Below the pieces are notes generated by a model. It was not told where the DNA came from and did no database searches. It saw only the letters and a program-made list of their open reading frames with translations. Below are positions 12,477 through 21,987 of a stretch of 64,000 nt of DNA, piece by piece. This DNA comes from Sepiola atlantica (lineage: Eukaryota > Mollusca > Cephalopoda > Sepiida > Sepiolidae): positions 94,154,853-94,218,852 of the forward strand of contig OY744535.1 in assembly GCA_963556195.1 (NCBI GenBank). The letters are read 5' to 3'. Position 1 is the first letter of the stretch. The number at the start of each line of letters is the position of its first letter. The position numbers were made by a program, and so were the translations under genes.

Positions 12477-13231
12477 GAATAAATACATCGCATCACACCG
12501 TTTTCAGATGTGCTTTATTCCATTCATAATATTCGACAATTTCAAAATATGATTCATCAGCATTCAATTGTCGGTGTATCAATCGCATTAGCCTTTATCC
12601 GTGAGTTGCATTTATACTCGATAAGTGTTGAATTATTCGAAAAAGTAACAACGAAGACATTTTATTTAATTCTATTTTATGAGTAATTTGGACTATATTT
12701 GTTTCTATTGAGTTTTAGTCAAAAAGGGAACAAATGGGTCAATTATCCATTGATAATAATTTAGATATGTCCAATTTTGATCAAGTTATATTTACGTATT
12801 TCAGAAAGTTGTCTTATCCTCGAGTTTCCTTTAGCCCTAATAAGTGTTGATTAATTGGGAAGAGAACTGAATTGTAGAATGTATGCGTTCGTGTTTTTTG
12901 AAATTTGTATGTAGAAGATTCACACTTAAAATAATTAACCGATCATTATGAATTTTAGAACAGCTATAATTTTAGAACAGCTAGTCGTAAACGTAGGCGA
13001 TGTGGGTTTTATTTAATTTAATTTAGTTTTAGGCTAAGAGGGCAAAGATGAGGTATCAGCCCTTCCTGAACATTCAGATCTGTCTGATGTTGGCAACATT
13101 TTAACAATATATATTAAGTACCAGTTAATTAATATTCCATTAACTTCACTTTCTTTGGGGTATGTTAAAGTGTTATTAAGGGCCCAAATACTGACACAAA
13201 CTCCTATTTGAATAGTAAAATATATAAAATA
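12477..13231. other. Spacer, nothing recognised
   Basis: AT-rich. Only a short local duplication (TTTTAGAACAGCTA at 12954 and 12970) stands out. Confidence 0.5.
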
Positions 13232-13612
13232 TACAGGGTGGGCCAAAATAAGGGTCCTATCTTTAAATTTGAATAACTTGAATTTGAATAACTTCCACAA
13301 AATAAAAGTTAAACTCACCAAACTTTATGTGTGTGTAGACTGACCCTTCCGAGATTTTTTGAAATAAACAAAACAAATTTTAGCCGAAAAACACTTCTTA
13401 AAACTTACAAAAACTAAAGTATAGGTTTTTACACTGTTTTGAGTTTTTTAAGCAAAAATAATGTTTTCTAAATGAGGGTACGTTCCTTAGGGCTAATACG
13501 GCTCATGCTTGCTTCGGAAGGGGTCCTTTACTTATTCTAAAAAAAAAAAAATCAATAAATAAAAAAGTTATGAATTTTTAAAAATAGGACCCTTATTTTT
13601 GCCCACCCTGTA
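13232..13612. mobile_element. Mariner-type MITE with 27-bp inverted ends
   Basis: Element 13234-13610 (377 bp) lies between TA dinucleotides. The left end is CAGGGTGGGCCAAAATAAGG followed by GTCCTAT. The right end, reverse-complemented, matches it except position 11 (C to A). There is no coding capacity, so it is non-autonomous. It shares only CAGGGTG with the mariner at 7300-8605, so its autonomous parent is a different family. Confidence 0.93.
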
Positions 13613-14506
13613 GTTATTACATGTCACTAAAGTTCATTCCTTTATGTTCAATTTCTTCTTAAGACCCCTTTAGCTTAAGACTTGAATTTTGTTTTATATA
13701 TTCAAGAATAAAAATCTTGTCAAGGATTTGGATAACATTTTTATTCGAGATGTTATATCTTAATTTTTTTTCTTTTCGTAACGGGATAGACAAGTGGTGC
13801 AAATCTGTTCGGTTCGAAGAATTATTCTTATTGTTGCTCGCAGAACATCTGTAATGTGTCGGGAATTCAGAAAGTACATTTGTAATCCATTGAGCGAAAA
13901 GGCTAGAAAGAAATAATAATCTGTCTGCTATTTGTGTCTACGACTTAGACACTTGTCCATACCAATCTTGTATTCAATAGAAATCAGCCTGTAGGAAACG
14001 TTTTGTTTATCAGGTCGACTTGGAACTGTTGGTGGAGCCAAATAATGTCTATCTGAAAGGAAGTGGCGTCGCTATTTTGATTTCAGTGAAGCAGTTGAGA
14101 ACGTCCCGTTTTGTAGACGAGGTACGTGATCAGTTTAATGCATCCCGTCAGGGCGTAGTCAATCGCCGATGCCGCCGTGTTCAAATACTCTACAATGGTG
14201 GTATTGTTCCGCAGTTTCTTCCTACGTTTGCTTGACAGATATTAAGAAAGAAGTAAAGCGAACTGATACCTATCTGATATTTATTTCTACGTTCAAACGT
14301 CTGCAGTTTTTTCTTGAAGTAGAAGATCAATGTTCATCAGGATTTTCGATTGGTTGACAGAGAATATCAGATATGACTGTTTCTTATGACGTAATGGCTA
14401 GTTTAGACAGGTGAGTGATCCACATACCTTGAATTCCTAAGTTGAAAGCGGTCGAAATATGTTTTCAAATAAACAACTCAAAATTAATTAGAATAAGTAT
14501 ATAGAT
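13613..14506. other. Spacer, nothing recognised
   Basis: Unique AT-rich sequence. The frames at 14020-14357 have no family signature. Confidence 0.45.
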
Positions 14507-14509
14507 GTA

Positions 14510-14770
14510 GAATTTGATATATTCGGACTACTGTTCTCATCTTGGGTATTGCCAAGTTTGCTCCAGTTTCTCTTCAATCATTCTCCCCGAGAAGACGGAA
14601 AACTTTATTTTGGAACAATTAATTAGATGTTTGTACCAAGGCCAAGTCGAGGTTACGGTTTCGACAATCAGTCCGACCCCGGGTTGATGACTGTTGTTTC
14701 TTCTGTCACTGCTTTTTCGGGTTAAGGTATTGTTCTGTTAAGTCTTAGAAAATCTACCCCATGCTTTTTT
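14510..14770. repeat. Dispersed repeat with copies at 16190 and 62089
   Basis: 14518-14555 (TATTCGGACTACTGTTCTCA then TCTTGGGT) matches an arm of the hairpin at 62089-62140. 14583-14615 matches, inverted, 16565-16600 (CCGAGAAGACGG block). 14628-14770 matches 16195-16345 in direct orientation (AAGTCGAGGTTACGGTTTCG; TTCTTCTGTCACTGCT; AAGTCTTAGAA..TCTA.CCCATGCTTT). These blocks look like parts of one medium-copy element of unknown class. Confidence 0.7.
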
Positions 14771-16189
14771 AACGGCCGCAAAAACTGCTTACATTAAAGA
14801 CACTATTCTCCAGTGTATGAAGTATTTCTGTTACATTAGGGCTCGATGGCTTATCACTATAATCTCCAATTGGACAGTGTATAAATAAACTTCATATTTT
14901 ATTCATTGAAATCGCTCCAGACAAAGCATGGTGTAAAGAGCTAAACGAAATAACACTTCAAAGTAAATAACAATACGTGTTAATTCCGACCCAGAAAACA
15001 GCAATTATTCACCCTTTGTCAGAAACATCACTCATGGAATGTGAGGACTAAAGGAAATAACAAAAGAAGCGAGAGTTATTTACCTGCCGTAAGTACACCC
15101 AAAGTTCACTTTCAACTTTCCACAAATAGTATTAGGTCGCGTACTGTCTGCCAAACTCCCGTCCTGTCACATCACCACAGTGCTGCATCTCTGTGCTCGT
15201 GCGGAATCTACGGAATTAAATACGATAAGATAACTGCATTGTGTCCGTTACACTTTATGAAAGTGTCTCTAGATACCGGTAGACTTGACTTGGGATTTCT
15301 CTCTCTGTTGCTTGCTTTCGCGATCGTCCCAATATGAAGTAATTTAAATGTAATGTGAACAAATAGCTTGCTGTCAAACTCTACAAATACGTTGTCCATA
15401 TAAATATATCCCTATCACTGTATCCTCTGAAGAATTAATGGAAATATTACCTATCTGCGGTGAGAAAATCACCAGTAGGCGACAATCTGGCCTTTAACAT
15501 GTGTGTTCTTTGTGTCGAACAATTTATCCATAGTTCAGATGACTAATTAGGCGTGGATTTAGAATTTAAGACTCTCTGTTATGTGTGAGTTATTTCTCTC
15601 GGAAATAAAATTTAAAACTCTCAGCGAATGTGAGAGTCTTCTTTTTCTGAACACGAAAACAGTTATTTTTCTAGCTACACTGATTAAACTATCAACATCC
15701 ATGTAATGCAGTGACAACTAGACGATCGGCGGCGACGACGAAAGAGAAAGAAGCGACGCGGAGAAATGTGTATTTTATGCACTATAGTTATCAGAGACAT
15801 TTAAGGTTGCCACTTGACGAGTAAAAAAAGAAGTAGAGGACAAAGGAAGTAATCAACGAGCGAAAGACGCGTAAAATGAAGCGAGAAGCAAATAGCGACG
15901 TAAAAAGCATGTAACGAAAACGTTACAGGAATACCTTAACTTTACACAATACTTTACACGAAACCTAACAAGAATCGGAATCAATCTTAAAAAGCATAAA
16001 TTAGTTGATGACATCTTGAAACATGGCAAGTATAAGATTTGTAAAATGGTTACCGGTATTCATAAGATGCTGCTTTCATTAAAAACTCAAAGCGTTAACT
16101 AAATATTAGTTAAAAAGTATTAGTAGGTAATTGTACTACTTTCGTTAAGTAAATTATATATTTAATGAGCATATAATAGTTACCTGGCA
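14771..16189. other. Spacer with one dispersed repeat block (14985-15055)
   Basis: CCCTTTGTCAGAAACATC and CATGGAATGTGAGGACT in 15010-15052 recur at 47606-47646, defining a ~65-bp dispersed repeat. The remainder shows no recognisable element. Confidence 0.55.
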
Positions 16190-16345
16190 CAGGTTGTGTA
16201 GGCTTTTTTGTACCAAATCGAGGTTACATTTTCGACACTAAGTCCGACCACGGGTTTATGTCTTTTGTTTCTTCTGTCACTGCTCTTTCGGATTTTGGGT
16301 ATGGTTTTGTAAAGTCTTAGAAGGTCTATCCCATGCTTTAGGTTC
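16190..16345. repeat. Second copy of the 14.6-kb dispersed repeat
   Basis: Direct copy of 14625-14770 with about 80% similarity by eye (TTGTACCAAATCGAGGTTAC, GTCCGACCACGGGTT, TTTCTTCTGTCACTGCTC, CCCATGCTTTAGG). Confidence 0.75.
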
Positions 16346-16777
16346 TCCTTAAACTGTTGATTTTATATGACATACATTTATAAGCAAAGGGTTTCTATCA
16401 AGATATTTAATTAATATTTTTTGAGACACGTTAGTTTTAAAATCGTTTAATTAGAAAAAAGCGTGCTACACGTGGAACGACGGGCAAATCAGCTTTTAGA
16501 TATGTGTTAGAGTAAAATAATTCACAAATGGTAAACCTTTTTTATTTTATTAAAAATGTTATTTTTTGTTCCGAAATAAAGTTTCCCGTCTTCTTGGGGA
16601 GAATTATTGAAGGGAAAACGTTTGTAAAATTCTGTAAAAAAATTATTGATATTCATTCGGGACTCATTCTGAAATGAAAGACAAAATCGGCCCACAGAAT
16701 GGATGCTGAAACATGGGAGAAACTAAAAAAAAAACGAAAATGTTATTGATATCATTGTTGTTGGATGATGAATAAGA

Positions 16778-16782
<5 letters not shown>
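16346..16782. other. Spacer with an inverted fragment of the 14.6-kb repeat
   Basis: 16568-16600 is the inverted counterpart of 14583-14615. Otherwise no feature recognised. Confidence 0.5.

Positions 16783-16860
<78 letters not shown>
16783..16860. repeat. (TA)n microsatellite
   Basis: About 39 uninterrupted TA units. Its right edge is the start of the 66-bp segment that is duplicated at 17176. Confidence 0.98.
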
Positions 16861-16862
<2 letters not shown>

Positions 16863-17275
16863 AAAAGTCACACATTTGAAGCGTTGGCGGAATAGCAATA
16901 ATAAAGAGAATATTTTTTAATAAAATATTTAGAAAACCTTGCACAACGCAAATTATTAGTTTTTAAAAATAAATTATTTATTTACCTTAAAAAACATTTT
17001 TTTTAATATACTTGAGTACTTTCGGTAATATATACAATATTCAGAAGAATATTTCTTCTTTTTTTTTCTTCTTGATCGAGACATACTTATCGCAGCCAAG
17101 TTGAAATTCGTCTTGATGTTAGGACGAAAATGTTTATATGGCGTGTGTGTCACGTGGTTGCGTGGAAAAATATTTTGAAAAGTCACACATTTGAAGCGTT
17201 GGCGGAATAGCAATAATAAAGAGAATATTTTTTAATAAAATAAAAATAACAAATTATTTGCGTTGTGCAAGGTTT
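16861..17275. repeat. 66-bp direct duplication plus inverted 25-bp block
   Basis: 16861-16926 and 17176-17241 are identical by eye (TTGAAAAGTCACACATTTGA through AATATTTTTTAATAAAAT). Then AAAACCTTGCACAACGCAAA at 16932 recurs inverted at 17250-17275. The first copy abuts the (TA)n at 16860. A further inverted AAAAAATATTCTCTTTATTA lies at 17291-17310, next to another (TA)n. Identity suggests a recent duplication or a mobile element with internal inversion. Confidence 0.85.
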
Positions 17276-17305
17276 TCTTAATATGTTATTAAAAAATATT
17301 CTCTT

Positions 17306-17310
<5 letters not shown>

Positions 17311-17363
<53 letters not shown>
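17311..17363. repeat. (TA)n microsatellite fused to a hammerhead
   Basis: Uninterrupted TA tract whose last bases (TATATG) replace the normal 5' strand of stem I of the adjoining ribozyme motif. Confidence 0.95.
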
Positions 17364-17365
<2 letters not shown>

Positions 17366-17412
17366 TGATTAGTCCCGATTATAAAAAGGACGAAACATAT
17401 ACGTACATAGAT
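17361..17412 (+). ncRNA. Hammerhead motif A1, core mutated
   Basis: CTGATTA (17365-17371) has T for the catalytic G8. Stem II GTCC/GGAC (17372-17375 with 17388-17391) is intact, as are GAAAC (17392-17396) and GTA (17403-17405). Stem I keeps TATG/CATA only because the neighbouring TA repeat supplies the 5' strand. The G8 change should abolish cleavage. Confidence 0.75.
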
Positions 17413-17460
17413 AATAAACAAAACACATATTAATTATTTGTAGCTCCTGGAAACCCCGTC

Positions 17461-17530
17461 TAGGGTGGTTCTGGATGTCGGAATTTGAGTTGTAAAAGAC
17501 TCGGAATCCGGGGGTTCGAATCACATGACT
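17461..17530 (+). repeat. tRNA-like head, family A, partial
   Basis: The A-box side is eroded. Anticodon-arm-like GGAATTTGAGTTGTAAAAGA and B box GGGGGTTCGAATC are kept. Same relative position to its hammerhead as in the longer unit downstream. Confidence 0.65.
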
Positions 17531-17545
17531 AGTAGTGAATAGTCA

Positions 17546-17605
17546 TATCTCTATGCTGATAAGTCCCGATTATGAAAAGGCCGAAACGTATACGTACATA
17601 GATAA
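17546..17605 (+). ncRNA. Hammerhead motif A2, core mutated
   Basis: CTGATAA (17556-17562; G8 to A), stem II GTCC/GGCC with one mismatch, GAAAC (17583-17587), stem III ACGT around an AT loop to ACGT, cleavage triplet GTA (17594-17596), stem I TCTATG (17550-17555) with CATAGA (17597-17602). Fold complete but probably inactive because of G8. Confidence 0.78.
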
Positions 17606-17793
17606 TAAACAAAACAAATATTTATTATTTGTAGCTCCTAGAAAACCCGTCTAGATGGGCACTGTAAGTGTAGTATTAACACAGCATGACGTTGCTAGCT
17701 ATAAATCCATCGTTCCTTTCATTACGTTAGACGCTCTTATGACGTCAAATCGCCGCATAAAGTGTTAAAATTATAACTGTTTATTCGCTATTC

Positions 17794-17872
17794 AGCGGTG
17801 GCCGAGTGGTTCTAGATATCGGGATTTGAGTTGTAAAATACTCGGAATTCGGGGTTTCGAATAGCATAACTA
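17794..17872 (+). repeat. tRNA-like head, family A (class II tRNA type)
   Basis: GGTGGCCGAGTGGTTCTAGA is a typical A box of Leu/Ser-type tRNAs and GGGGTTTCGAATAGC is B-box-like. Spacing is about 55 nt. The other copy at 41164-41236 reads GGTCGAGTGGTTAAGGCGTC with GGAGTTTCGAATCGC. The tRNA is not functional: no good acceptor stem. It likely serves as an internal Pol III promoter. Confidence 0.72.
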
Positions 17873-17885
17873 GTAGTGAATAGTC

Positions 17886-17947
17886 ATATCTCTATGCTGA
17901 TGAGCCCTGATTATGAAAAGGACGAAACGTATATGTGCATAGATAAC
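17886..17947 (+). ncRNA. Hammerhead motif A3, cleavage-site mutated
   Basis: CTGATGA (17897-17903) and GAAAC (17924-17928) are intact. Stem I TCTATG (17891-17896) with CATAGA (17938-17943) is intact. Stem II GCCC/GGAC has one mismatch. The expected GTA is GTG (17935-17937), and G is not tolerated at the cleaved position. Confidence 0.8.
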
Positions 17948-17953
17948 AAACAA

Positions 17954-17959
<6 letters not shown>

Positions 17960-18014
<55 letters not shown>
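17960..18014. repeat. (TA)n microsatellite
   Basis: Abuts the 3' end of the hammerhead array with no intervening unique base beyond AAAACAAA. Confidence 0.97.
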
Positions 18015-18016
<2 letters not shown>

Positions 18017-18129
18017 TAAGGTCCGTGTATTTGGTCTTCGCGTTTTTCTATGATCATTATAGTTTTTAAACCATTGGTCAGAGAGACGAGAATGATGTTC
18101 AACATCTAATCCTGATCGGCTATCTGAAG

Positions 18130-18900
18130 AATTTAAAGATTCTGGGAGACATGTAAAAATGCTGGTTTAAATTAGATCTTGACAGACCAACCGACCGACT
18201 TGCGTCTTAGAGAAATTGTTGGCGCCAGTAAAAAAAAAAATGAATCCGTATCGGTACAGACCTATAGATGAAACTGAGAAAGAGTTTTTCTTGTAAAGAA
18301 ATGTGGACGCATTTATAAACTCAAACCGAAATCTGATCGTGACGGATACACCGATAGGCTGGGCTCATTTACAAAAGATGGGTGGACGCATCTCAAAATG
18401 CTCCGTTTAAAGCTGAACCGTGCCAGGCCGTGGAAGAGCGTGGAAGAAGAGCGTGGCAGACCGTGGAAGAGCGTGGCAGACCGTGGCAGACCGTGGAAGA
18501 GCATGACAGACCGAATGAGAGCCATGATTTCTAATCAAGGTAACTGTTCACATACAAAAGGGCGATTTTAATTTCTATCGTGACAGCCGAACCGACAGAC
18601 ATTTATTGCTTCTCAACGAAATATGTAGACACCTGTAAGAATTCTATTTGAAACTGGACCATGAGAGACATACCGACCGACTGAGTGACGTGCTTTCTCG
18701 TATCAAAAATTATCATAAAACTGATCGTGACAGATCGACTGACCGACTTACCAGGCTTTATTGCTTCTCATTGAGAAGTGTAGCACATCTTAAAATGCAA
18801 TTTTAATTCCGATCCTGACAGACGGACCAACCGACTAAAAGGCGTCGTTACTTATAGAAAGTTGTGGGCGAATCTAAAAAGGTTATTGTGACAGACAAAA
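18130..18900. repeat. Degenerate tandem repeat (GACAGACCGACCGACTG type)
   Basis: The phrase GATCGTGACAGACCGACCG recurs in diverged form with GACAG-like anchors at 18181, 18341, 18582, 18665, 18729, 18817 and 18890, each followed by TTATTGCTTCTC..GAAA.TGT..ACGCATCTAAAA-type sequence. Spacing varies (64-160 bp). Further units occur at 19390-19660 and near 20268, so the LINE fragment and TTAGGG foldback appear inserted into one old array. A short (GTGGAAGAGC)n stretch sits at 18429-18505. Confidence 0.7.
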
Positions 18901-19316
18901 CGACTGACTCAGAGCCTTGGCTTCTTTACTCTAGAGGACAACACCTGACTGAAATAAAAATACAGAGGTTCATTTTCCAAGGAGACTCCCTATTACCACT
19001 ACTGTTTATCATTGCCATGATACCACTCAACTACATACTGAGGAAATGTGATGCCGGATACAAGTTTACAGACACAGAACCAAGAATAAACCATCTTATG
19101 TACATGGATGACCTGAAACTATTTGCAAAAAGGAACTAGAAAAGCTGATAAATACGACCAGAATCTTTAGCCAGGACATCCAAATGGTATTCAGAATAGA
19201 AATGTGTGCACTCCTAGAGATGAAAAGGGGGAAACTGGAGACAACAGACGGCATGGAACTACCCAACCAAGAGGAGATGAAGGCGACCAGGATAGCTATA
19301 ATTTTTTAGGAGTTTT
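18900..19316 (+). pseudogene. Non-LTR retrotransposon reverse transcriptase, palm fragment
   Basis: Reads RFIFQGDSLLPLLFIIAMIP then LNYILRKCDAGYKF and INHLMYMDDLKLFAK. FQGDSL.PLLF is RT block 4 and YMDD carries the two catalytic aspartates of block 5. After FAK a one-base loss in an A run (about 19127-19131) shifts the frame; the continuation is KELEKLINTTRIFSQDIQM, GKLETTDGMELPNQEE, and ends at a TAG near 19307. About 140 codons survive of a protein that normally exceeds 800. The YMDD-containing, FQGDSLSP-type sequence suggests an R2/R4/NeSL-like LINE (my best guess). Both ends are cut by the degenerate tandem repeat. Confidence 0.88.
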
Positions 19317-19389
19317 GCACTAACTAAAAATGCTATTTTTATTTGACTACTGATAGAAATATTTGGCACTTTCGATTTTTAATTGGCTT

Positions 19390-19665
19390 TTGACATAAGA
19401 TACGACCGACAGGGGACATTGACTATTTATGAAAATACTTGCCACCCACTGAAACTTTTATTTTAATGTCGATCGTGATTGACCGGCCGACCGACTGACA
19501 CACTATTTATAGCAAATTGTGGAACGATCTAAAACAGCGATTTAAAGGTTGATCACGAAAAATCATGACGTTTTATAGAAATACATACTAAACTCCATCT
19601 AAAAATGTTATTTGTATTTCGATAGTGACAGAAAAATTGCGCTATATTGTTTCTTGTAGAGATGT
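19390..19665. repeat. Continuation of the GACCGACCGACTG tandem repeat
   Basis: Three diverged units with anchors GATCGTGATTGACCGG (about 19473), GATCACGAAAAATCATG (19550) and GATAGTGACAGAAAAA (19620), each followed by TATAG(A/C)AA.T..TGG and a short A-rich part. Same family as 18130-18900. Confidence 0.6.
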
Positions 19666-19689
19666 TTGGGCTTTCAATAAATTCTAGCT

Positions 19690-20031
19690 AAAATGTGAGG
19701 CGCTCTTGTATAAGCAGTAACCGATCTGAGGGAGATAACTCTATTTTCCTTAGCCGCAGCTATTCCGAATTCGCTTATACTTTGGCAAGGGAGATAACTT
19801 TGTTTATCGCAGCATGAAAGAAAATAATTTTTCTTTTTATGTTTATATAAAGTGTATACAATTTGTGGCATGTAATTAAAAGTGCTTAAAAGTTATTTTG
19901 AACGGGTTAGGGTTAGGGTTAAGGTTAGGGTTTAGGGTTAGGGTGTGGGTTAGGGTTAGAGTTTAAGGTCAGGATTAGGGGTAAGGTTTAAGGTTAGGGT
20001 TAGGGTTTAGCGTTTATGTTTAGGGTTAGGG

Positions 20032-20062
<31 letters not shown>

Positions 20063-20266
20063 GTTAGAGTTTAGGGCTAGGGTTAAGGTTAGGGTTAGGG
20101 TTAGGGTTTTTTAATGCATTTCAAAACTGTAACATTTTTTTTAATTAATAAACAAAGTTATCTCTATTGCCAAAGTATAAGCGAATTCGAAATAGCGGCT
20201 GCTAAGAAAAATAGAGTTATCTCCCTCAGATCGGTTACTGCTTATACAAGAGCGCCATATTTGATG
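19690..20266. mobile_element. Foldback element with ~115-bp inverted arms and a TTAGGG core
   Basis: The left arm 19690-19808 (GGCGCTCTTGTATAAGCAGT, CGATCTGAGGGAGATAACTC, GAATTCGCTTATACTTTGGC, GAGATAACTTTGTTTA) recurs inverted at 20148-20266 with a few mismatches. The arms enclose about 340 bp, of which 19909-20110 is a TTAGGG-type array. No coding capacity. Foldback elements often carry tandem repeats internally. A telomeric core is unusual. Confidence 0.85.
19909..20110 (+). repeat. Interstitial TTAGGG array
   Basis: About 33 TTAGGG/TTTAGGG/TTAAGG units with interruptions. It sits between the two inverted arms of the surrounding foldback. Confidence 0.96.
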
Positions 20267-20344
20267 GTGACATAACGAATGACCGACTGATTGATAAACA
20301 TGAGTTTTAATAACGGTGTCTGTACGCATCAAAAAGTCATTTCA

Positions 20345-20490
20345 TTGAACAAAGTCCACCATGTTCTATATGCAACTCTGTCAATCAATCATGTTTGTTT
20401 GTCACGTTTATGCTTAAAATAAACATAGGCGTGACAAAAAAAACGATAGATTAACAGAGTCGCATATAGAACACGGTGGACTCTGTTCAA
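20345..20490. mobile_element. Near-perfect 70-bp hairpin (foldback MITE)
   Basis: Arms 20345-20413 and 20419-20490 are inverted copies (TCCACCATGTTCTATATGCA pairs with TGCG/CATATAGAACACGGTGGA), with a loop of only a few bases (CTTAAAAT). As RNA it would form a long hairpin. No flanking gene. Confidence 0.88.
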
Positions 20491-20980
20491 TAGAATACGA
20501 CGAAAGAAAACCTTTCTAATCTAAAGACAATACTAATAGTTATTTTTTTTTGTAAAAGATTTTCCGCAGAATTCGGTCAAATACATAAGATATCTTGAAA
20601 CGCTTACTCGTAGCACTCAACCTGTCAAGAAAAATTGGGGAAATAATGGAAACATTTGCTTTTGTTAAAACTTCGTTTTGGATTATTTTATATTATATCC
20701 GTGGGTGATTTGATCAAATTATTAGAAGTGGTAGGAATATAATAATACTAGATTCCTTGTCTTCAAAAATGTTCTTTCACATATCTCACAAGAAAATGTA
20801 TTCTCATCAACACGTGCCTCCATACGACGCGTAGATTTGTTATGTATAGTTTGAATGTAGGTTGAGTTATTGAAGTCAAAACGATGCTCATATTCTAAAA
20901 AATAAGCACAGAATTCATTGAGCGTGTTGTTGATTTTAGTTGCTCTTTTTTGCTCGTAGATTCCCTGTCCAGCTCTCCCC

Positions 20981-20982
<2 letters not shown>
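20491..20982 (-). pseudogene. Possible C2H2 zinc-finger scrap (weak)
   Basis: On the minus strand around 20825-20745 the translation [19 protein letters not shown] has the CxxC and phenylalanine spacing of a C2H2 finger. The first histidine is replaced (LVLLYSYHF) and the frame soon stops. One degenerate finger without neighbours is weak evidence for a gene relic; it may be chance. The rest of the interval holds nothing recognised. Confidence 0.25.
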
Positions 20983-21061
<79 letters not shown>

Positions 21062-21176
21062 ACATATGTATATATATGTATATATATATATATATATGTA
21101 TACATATGTATATATATGTATATATATATATACATATGTATATATATGTATATATATATATATATACATATGTATA

Positions 21177-21220
<44 letters not shown>

Positions 21221-21221
21221 C

Positions 21222-21292
<71 letters not shown>

Positions 21293-21297
21293 TATTT
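20983..21297. repeat. Compound (TA)n / (TATATG)n microsatellite
   Basis: 315 bp of TA with regular GTATA/ACATA interruptions at roughly 20-40-bp intervals, so the tract has been internally duplicated. All long Ile-Tyr frames here are repeat artefacts. Confidence 0.97.
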
Positions 21298-21550
21298 ATT
21301 TTATCAGATTCTCTGCATATTCGGGGAATTCTTCTGGTATTGATTATTTTTGACAAAGGGAAGTTTCTTTCCCCGAAATATTAAATAATGATTTTTTAAT
21401 CATCCGGACACTACACCAACAGCTAACAATACTCTTGCCGTGTTGTAAGATTTTAGGAAAAATAAATAGTAAGTCATATTTCGTATTCGATTTATTGTTT
21501 TTGTTCCTTACAACTTGCATCTTACCCGGAATTTGCTTTGCCCACAGCCT
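21298..21550. repeat. Dispersed repeat, inverted relative to 41935-42225
   Basis: Blocks ACTCTTGCCGT, AGTAAGTCATATTTCGTATT, CGATTTATTGTTTTTGTTCC, TTGCATCTTACCCGGAATT and GCCCACAGCCTTT occur here in one order, and in reverse-complement order at 41975-42145. CCCCGAAATATTAAATAATG matches 42165-42185. No protein family recognised. A TA tract follows one end in both copies. Confidence 0.75.
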
Positions 21551-21567
21551 TTATAAACATACTACTA

Positions 21568-21569
<2 letters not shown>

Positions 21570-21637
<68 letters not shown>
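21570..21637. repeat. (TA)n microsatellite, left flank of a foldback
   Basis: Uninterrupted TA tract ending exactly where the GGGCAATGAG terminal repeat begins. Confidence 0.97.
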
Positions 21638-21639
<2 letters not shown>

Positions 21640-21987
21640 GCAATGAGTAAAGGAAAAATCTTGAGAAAAATGTCATCGATGATATTTTTGGTTGACATGA
21701 TCGTGTGATAAGGAAAAGTAGTAGCCGTGGCTACTGTGAGCGCTGGCGGAGCATCTAGGCTGCGAGAAGTCAGTAGTGGCAAAGAATGAAATGAATATGG
21801 AAAGCTTAGAGTTGGTAGCATTAAGGCTACTACATTTCCTTATCACTCCATCATGTCAATTCAAAATTTCGATGTACTTGCATGACATTTTTCTTAAAAT
21901 GATCATCTTGAGCCAGTCTTAAAATAAAGACGAAACGTTGATGAATATATTAAAAATATCTCTTGTTTTTTTTCCTTTTCTCATTGC

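Larger units (their letters stand above)
17361..17957 (+). mobile_element. Tandem hammerhead/tRNA-like element array (family A)
   Basis: Three hammerhead motifs occur head to tail. Predicted cleavage sites fall after 17405, 17596 and 17937. The complete unit 17597-17937 is 341 nt: CATAGATAATAAACAAAAC leader, GCACTGTAAGTGTAGTATTA block (17659 on), tRNA-like segment (17794-17872), then the ribozyme. The first unit (17406-17596, 191 nt) is the same with about 150 nt deleted between leader and tRNA-like part. The array ends 20 nt after the third site, directly against (TA)n. Multimers bounded by self-cleavage sites are the expected DNA form of retrozymes and Sm-alpha-like elements. Related partial copies lie at 40612-40802 and 41090-41312. 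Confidence 0.85.

Noticed and set aside
20722..20840. Intact C2H2 zinc-finger gene
   Set aside because: A single half-finger with its first histidine missing, and a stop immediately after. Listed only as a weak relic.
20940..21384. Long Ile-Tyr frames on both strands
   Set aside because: Pure products of the (TA)n/(TATATG)n microsatellite. The same applies to the frames over the TA tracts at 3.6-4.0, 5.3, 43.5 and other positions.
21905..21950. Hammerhead in the TA-flanked foldback
   Set aside because: GTCTT/AAGAC stem II and GAAAC are present, but the CTGANGA box is absent and stem III has no loop.
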